A stretch of DNA of 64,000 nt from Globodera rostochiensis. Lineage: Eukaryota > Nematoda > Chromadorea > Rhabditida > Heteroderidae. The notes beneath the pieces were generated by a model. It ran no database searches, was not told where the DNA came from, and saw nothing but the letters and a program-made list of their open reading frames with translations. Numbering within the stretch: the stretch's first letter is position 1; each line of letters starts with the position of its first letter. The DNA lies in the NCBI GenBank assembly GCA_018350325.1, contig JAEVLN010000043.1:1-64000 (forward strand), given 5' to 3'. Below, in pieces: positions 58,901 to 64,000 of the stretch. Made by a program: the position numbers and the translations under genes.

Positions 58901-61900
58901 ATAAATTTAAATTTTTAAAAATTATGCCAAAAGCTGACTCAGAAAATTTAAAAAAAAAAAGATTTTCAATTAAAATAAATGAGGCATTACGTGAGATTTG
59001 CCAGCTTAAGAGCGGCCATGCAAAGCAAAAAAACGGCCAACAGACAGGCGGCTTCAACCAGCACAGCGTTGGCTTTGTATTGCAAAAACTGCGTTTTTAG
59101 AAAAATATAAAAAATATTTTAATTCAAATTTAGGTAACTGCACCTTTTGCTCCACTCGTTGATGCCTGAAGCGAAGTGAGTGCCGTTCTGAAATTAAATT
59201 GGTTGGTATATGAACTGTTCTTGGAATGCTGTATTCCCGAGGTTATTATTTTCCCCCTCGGGGGGGGGGGGTCAAATAGAGGGATACGGTATTTGTCAAA
59301 GTCTCGATCATTTTAAATGCATTAAATTTTTAGATAATTAGCCTGGATCGGAATCTTTTTTTCTATTTGTAGATGGGAATTTTAGTTCTGGGCACCGATC
59401 ATTTCTCACCAACCGCAGTATTGCTTTCGCCACAAGCCCATGTTGATGGCGTCGATGCCGCGCTCGAGGAACTGGTCGACCTCGTCGTTCAGCGTGCGGG
59501 ACAGCTCGCGGCGCAGCGGGTTCCCCTTCCGGTCCATCATGCCGGTCAGCTGCAGCTCCTTGTTCAACGCCGGAGGCGCTTTCTTGTGAAAGTGCTGAAA
59601 AGGTGTCGTATATTTTTGCTTTTTTATTCAAAAAAAAATTCAAATTTAATTTTAATATGACCAAAAGGATGGTGTTGAACATTTAGACCACGGATCAAAT
59701 TAAGAATTTTCTTGATTAAACAGCATCCGTGCTGATCTGAATCCCATCCGATCACTGTCCAAAATGTTGAAAACATTTTTTAAAAATTTATCGCCCACCT
59801 CTTTGCCCTCCTCGGACACGACGAGCCAGGTCTGCTTGATGCCCTGCTCCACCAAATGCTTTGAGCGTTCCGGACCGTTGCCAACTTCCACTCGGTACGC
59901 GCCGTTCAGTGCGTTCAGCGTCGCGTCCGTTATGTGAATTCGACTGAAAAGTGTAGGATTTTGACATTTCGACAATATTACATTTAATCTGATCATTTCC
60001 TGATCGAACTCAAAAGAGACGGATCGTTTCTTGATCAGGAATGATCATTTGAACACATTCATTGGATGGACGGCTGACCCCGGCACTCCCGAACTCTCCA
60101 TGTGATTGGCCAGCGTCACGTCGTTGCTCATTATGTCGAATTGCCACTTCTTCAAACCGAGCACCCCGCAGTGCGCTTTGCCGCTGTGAATGCCCACACG
60201 CATATTCACGTTGACGCCGTACAGCTCGCGGACCAGCCTGCGAAAAAAAGAAAAAAATATATATAAATTAAAACCGATTTTTTAAACAAATTCGATAAAC
60301 TTTTAATAAATTTTGTTTAGCTAATAATTTAAATTATTTTTTCTTTATTTCAAAAAGTTAAATAGTGAAAATTAAAATTCGATTTGAAAATAGGAAAAAA
60401 TGAATATGCAAATTTTTTTATTTTCGTTTAACAGATGGGAGACATTCATTCACTTTATTGTGTGGATCATGTCCAACCCCATGGCAACAGCGCAAATCGC
60501 GTGGTCCGGACGGGCTTCGGGAAAACCTGAAAAGTAATGGGCACGCGATTTGTTTCAAATTTACAAATCTTTATATTTTTGTCCATTAGTCCCGTTTATT
60601 AAAAATTAAAAGAAATTAAAAAATTTTCATAACTTTTAATTTATTAACAAAAAAAAAATGTGCAAAAATTATTTGGGCCCACCGCTGACGCAATAGTAAC
60701 AGTCGCCGAGGATTTTGATTCGCATGCAATGGTTTTCGTGTGCCAATTTGTCAAAACGCGCGAACAATTCGTTGAGCGTCAGTACCTGAGAATTGGCGAC
60801 GGCATAAATTCAGATCAACAATTTGAGACTCTCAAAATGCCAAATCCCCCCGAATTTATCAATTTTAAAGATGAAGCCCCGCTCGTCCCAAGAGAGAGTC
60901 TGACAGTTGAGTCTCGAAGTTTGGCAATTTTAAAATTACAAAAGTCCAAAATGGCACAAAAACCCTCCCAAGAGAGTCCGACGGTCAAGTCTCAAAGTTT
61001 GGCAATTTCAAATTTACAAAATCCAAAATGGCACAAAAACCCTCCCAAGAGAGTCCGATGGTCAAGCCTTAAAGTTTGGCAATTTTAAAATTTACAAAAA
61101 TCAAAAATGGCATAAACCATCCCAAGAGAGTCCGACGGTCAAGTCTTAAAGTTTGGCAATTTTAAAATTTACAAAATCAAAAATGGCATAAACCATCCCA
61201 AGAGAGTCCGACGGTCAAGTCTTAAAGTTTGGCAATTTTAAAATTTACAAAAATCAAAAATGGCATAAACCATCCCAAGAGAGTCCGATGGTCAAGTCTT
61301 AAAAATTTGGCAATTTTAAAATTTACAAAAATCAAAAATGGCATAAAAACCCTCCCAAGAGAGTCCGATGGTCAAGCCTCAAAGTTTGGCAATTTCAAAT
61401 TTACAAAATCCAAAATGGCACTAAAACCCAACCCACCAAGTCTTCGGCCGTGCAATGCGAGGCGAGGTTGGTGAAGCCGCAAATGTCCGCGAACAGGATG
61501 GAAATTTCGCTGTACTTTTGGATGTAAATCTTCCGAAATTGCAGTTCCGGCTCCGTCCTGTCGATGTTCTTGCGGACGTCCAACGCGATGAACTTGGGCA
61601 GCACGGATAGCAAAATGTTCTCCTGCTTCTGGTTGTCACGGTGCAGGTGCAGTCGATTCTCCACACTTTTGCGCGTCTCGCGAAACGTCCGTCGTTGAAC
61701 CAACTCCGTGGGGATGTACTGAACGTTTTAATTGGATCCGAAATATTTGCTGTTAACATAATCTTTTTGAGAATAAATGATCATCTTGATCAGGAAGATC
61801 AGTCCTAAGTGTTGATCATAACCCTAAGTGCCACAGTTTTGAATAATTATTTTTGAAGAGCCCTGATCCGGATGTTTTGGGTTGTGACCCGATCAATAAC

Positions 61901-63966
61901 CTTGAAAAGCTTTGGACCTTGTGAATCAAGGCTCCGTACCTGCTGAACATGATCAAAGTCTTGGTCAAATTCATTTTTATCGATCATCACCATCGAACCA
62001 ATTTATCGTGAATAAATTAAAAATCTTCCTGAATAAATGATTCATTCAGACAGCTGGCATTGTCTTGAATTTATAAAACTCACAATAAAAATGCCGTTGA
62101 TGTTCATGGCAAGCACCAGAATGGCCTGGATGGCCAAATGCCGCAGATCTTTGCTGTCCATGGGGAAAAGCCAAAGCGCACGGACGGTCAATGAGACGGC
62201 ACTAATTGCAAAGGCGGCCAACAGCGAGGCTTTCAATTGGAGGGGCATCTGAACGCCAAAAAAAAATTGCTTAATTTTTATTTAGGGTTGCAATCCCGAC
62301 ATCGAAATTGCCATTTTTGGGGTTCGAGGACAAAAAACTCCGACAAAATTTCGGGTTCGAAACCCAAAATTCGGTGTTTTGTCCATTAAAGCCCCAAGAA
62401 TTCGAAAATTCGGTGGACAAACCCCGACCAATAATGCCGGGGATGATTGGGGCGCCGAATCTTATTTTATGCCAAAACCGCCCGACGTTTTGGCTTAAAT
62501 TTTCTAAATTTTGATAATTCGATCGCTATTTTTGATCATCCCATAAAATTTATTGATCCAAAACCCATTTTTGATCAACAAAAGAGATGGATTTACAGCT
62601 GTGTAGCAGAGGAGGAGGAGGAGAATGGCGAGCAGTGAGATCAAATTTTGAGGACTGAGCAGCAGCAAACACAGCGACACCAGCACCACCGCCCAGGTGA
62701 ACAGGGCGGACCGCCAGCGCCACGTGGTCAACAAGAGCAACACGAGCAGGTTGATGCACAGCGCGAACTGCAACCAATTGTGCAGGTTAGCGTGCACCGC
62801 AATTTGGAGCAGGCACAGGAACACCAGACACAGCAGCGAAATCTGCGCGGAAGGAACCAAATCAATCAATCAATCAATTAGCAATCCGATGATGGCCATT
62901 AATGAGATAATTATTTGTCTTTTGCAAGAATTTCAAAAAAATTTAAAGAAAATATTCAAAAAAATTAATTGCACATTTAGGTAATTGCTTTTGATGGTGT
63001 TATCATTATTTATCAATTGAACTTTCCATGTGTTTAAAATTGTTTGTTTATTATCTTATCTCATACCAAAGCATTAAATGTTGGAAAATATTAAAAAAAA
63101 GTGTTCTTTTAAATAAAGGAAACCAAAATACCAAAAAACAATTAATTTTAAACATGACATATGACCCGCACGACCTGATCAAGTGCCCGGTCGATGTCCG
63201 GATGCGCCCGATCAGAACAGGATCAGAACACAACCCACGTTTTTTGATCACAAAAACTCGATCACCAGCCCTGGCAGTCCATCAAACACACCTTGAGTCT
63301 GCCTCTGTTCATGTGCTCAAAATAGCGTGAGTAGAGGTGATCAAACTGGAACAGCTGGGCCAGTCCCGGCGGCGCTGTCCGTCCCCGCCTCCGGCCTCGT
63401 TCCTCGTCCTCATCCGTTCCGGAAATAGTTCCGGTGCCGGACACCGGACGTCTTCCACCCAAGTGGCGCTCCTCCTCCTCGCGCGAGAGAAGTGACAGCA
63501 CGTCCTCCTCCGCCACGCCCAGCGACGAACTCATCCCCTGCGGCACCATTGTGCGCGAGCTGCTCGAGTCGCATGCCGCGCCAACGCCTCCAGCGCCAGA
63601 AGCCAACGGCTCAATCACTGAGCCGTCCATGGACTTATTGGCACCCATCTCGGAGCTCTGACCAGAAATGATTTTAGAACGCTGACCAAGAACGATGGTT
63701 TGATCAGTGATGATCGGACTAGATTTGGAGTTTGAGTCGGGATTGATCGGGTTGGAGCTTTGATCAGCAGAAATGATTGAAACAGAATTGGAGCGCTGAT
63801 CAAAAATAACGGTATGATCCAAGATGACGTTAATGGTTTTGTTTGTTTGAACTGTTACTGCTACTGGTGCTGCTGCTACTGCTACGGCTTCAGTTGCTGG
63901 AGTTAGAGGACGAGACAAAATTGTGGCCAGAAATGGGAGCCGACGTTTCACAATGTCACGCCAACG
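55962..63966 (-). CDS. Membrane adenylyl cyclase (class III), about 23 exons, 5' partial
   Basis: Makes cAMP from ATP at the plasma membrane. N-terminal exon 63966-63293 is acidic/Ser-rich. The first TM block (62842-62597, 62248-62084) includes [18 protein letters not shown] and [11 protein letters not shown]1 domain, 61718-59799: [15 protein letters not shown] and [12 protein letters not shown] (two metal-binding Asp), [36 protein letters not shown]. Second TM block 59188-57595, with an ectodomain exon (57974-58088) carrying an NLT sequon. C2 domain, 57438-55962: [32 protein letters not shown] (base-recognising Lys), [18 protein letters not shown] (purine-binding Asp; catalytic Asn and Arg), [19 protein letters not shown] (phosphate-binding Lys). 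Catalytic residues look intact. The stop is at 55962; the C-terminus is short. The gene runs off the right edge, and two introns contain tandem arrays. Some small internal exon borders are approximate. Confidence -1.
56885..57120. repeat. Intronic tandem repeat, CCAAAATCCCCAAATTCGAT
   Basis: Five to six degenerate copies of about 38-45 bp (CCATTCCAAAATCCCC...TTCGATCAT) in an adenylyl cyclase C2 intron. Confidence -1.
60885..61410. repeat. Intronic tandem array, about 77 bp x 7
   Basis: Each unit has CCAAGAGAGTCCGACGGTCA, then AAGTTTGGCAATTTTAAAAT and AAAAATGGCATAAACC. It lies in the intron between two C1 exons of the adenylyl cyclase gene. Copies are highly similar, suggesting recent expansion. 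Confidence -1.
62284..62450. repeat. Possible CTAGGGTTG-family element
   Basis: TTAGGGTTGCAATCCCGACAT, an interior with TTCGGGTTCGAAACCC, and a CCCCGACC / CCGGGGATG region, in an adenylyl cyclase intron. Ends poorly defined. Confidence -1.
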
Positions 63967-64000
63967 CTGGTTTTTTCGATTTGCATTTAATTTTGCGCGG

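Noticed and set aside
60885..61410. Repeat-derived ORF with [15 protein letters not shown] units as a real protein
   Set aside because: Antisense to the gene and purely a translation of the intronic tandem array.
63434..63661. Plus-strand 75-residue frame
   Set aside because: Antisense of the Ser-rich N-terminal exon of the adenylyl cyclase, which continues in the minus frame to conserved TM exons.

Overview
The window is nuclear DNA of a nematode, most likely a cyst nematode (Heteroderidae, Globodera or Heterodera). The evidence is small exons split by many short AT-rich introns, mostly GT-AG with two probable GC-AG introns; a cuticlin-like ZP protein and a CPG4-like protein, both nematode cuticle or eggshell types; and a gene of the F-box-like family (IWPL...WLH...VNFII motifs) that I recognise as expanded in potato cyst nematodes. 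The species is inference. I found no rRNA, CRISPR, phage or bacterial operon structure. Most long open frames are antisense or low-complexity shadows. The models below were built by hand from splice sites and reading phase.

Layout. 0.15-6.2 kb (-): a 14-exon secreted protein joining a degenerate GH18 chitinase-like domain to a trypsin-like S1 domain, running off the left edge; a foldback transposon sits in one intron. 8.3-9.6 kb: fragments of a lysine-rich and a polyQ protein; the polyQ exon is duplicated at 11.8 kb. 13.3-14.6 kb (-): FAR-17a/AIG1-like membrane protein. 15.6-18.3 kb (+): PSMD5-like proteasome chaperone with damaged exon 6. 19.7-20.8 kb (-): secreted or membrane protein with a paralogous domain at 52.0-52.8 kb (+). 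20.9-23.4 kb: nested repeats, including tRNA-derived SINE-like units and a foldback element. 23.8-25.6 kb (+): SH2 domain with a stub of kinase linker, then an F-box-like gene. 25.6-32.7 kb: gene-poor and rich in poly-C/poly-G. 32.7-34.5 kb (+): claudin-like four-TM protein. 35.9-40.0 kb (+): cuticlin-like ZP protein. 40.1-42.4 kb (-): 3-hydroxyacyl-CoA dehydrogenase. 45.9-48.1 kb (+): CPG4-like secreted protein. 48.5-49.4 kb: Mutator-like foldback element carrying a FLYWCH-like ORF, beside an inverted truncated PSMD5 copy (49.5-50.9 kb). 53.8 kb: lone GT31-like exon. 55-55.5 kb: 149-bp satellite. 56.0-64.0 kb (-): membrane adenylyl cyclase, running off the right edge.

The genes do not form a pathway; this is ordinary euchromatin with heavy repeat invasion. 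The best candidates for something new are the GH18-like/S1 fusion, the set of foldback elements with 9-10-bp target duplications and unrelated terminal tandem repeats, the GC-rich hairpin shared by dispersed repeats, the complementary decay of the two PSMD5 copies, and the paired small membrane proteins.
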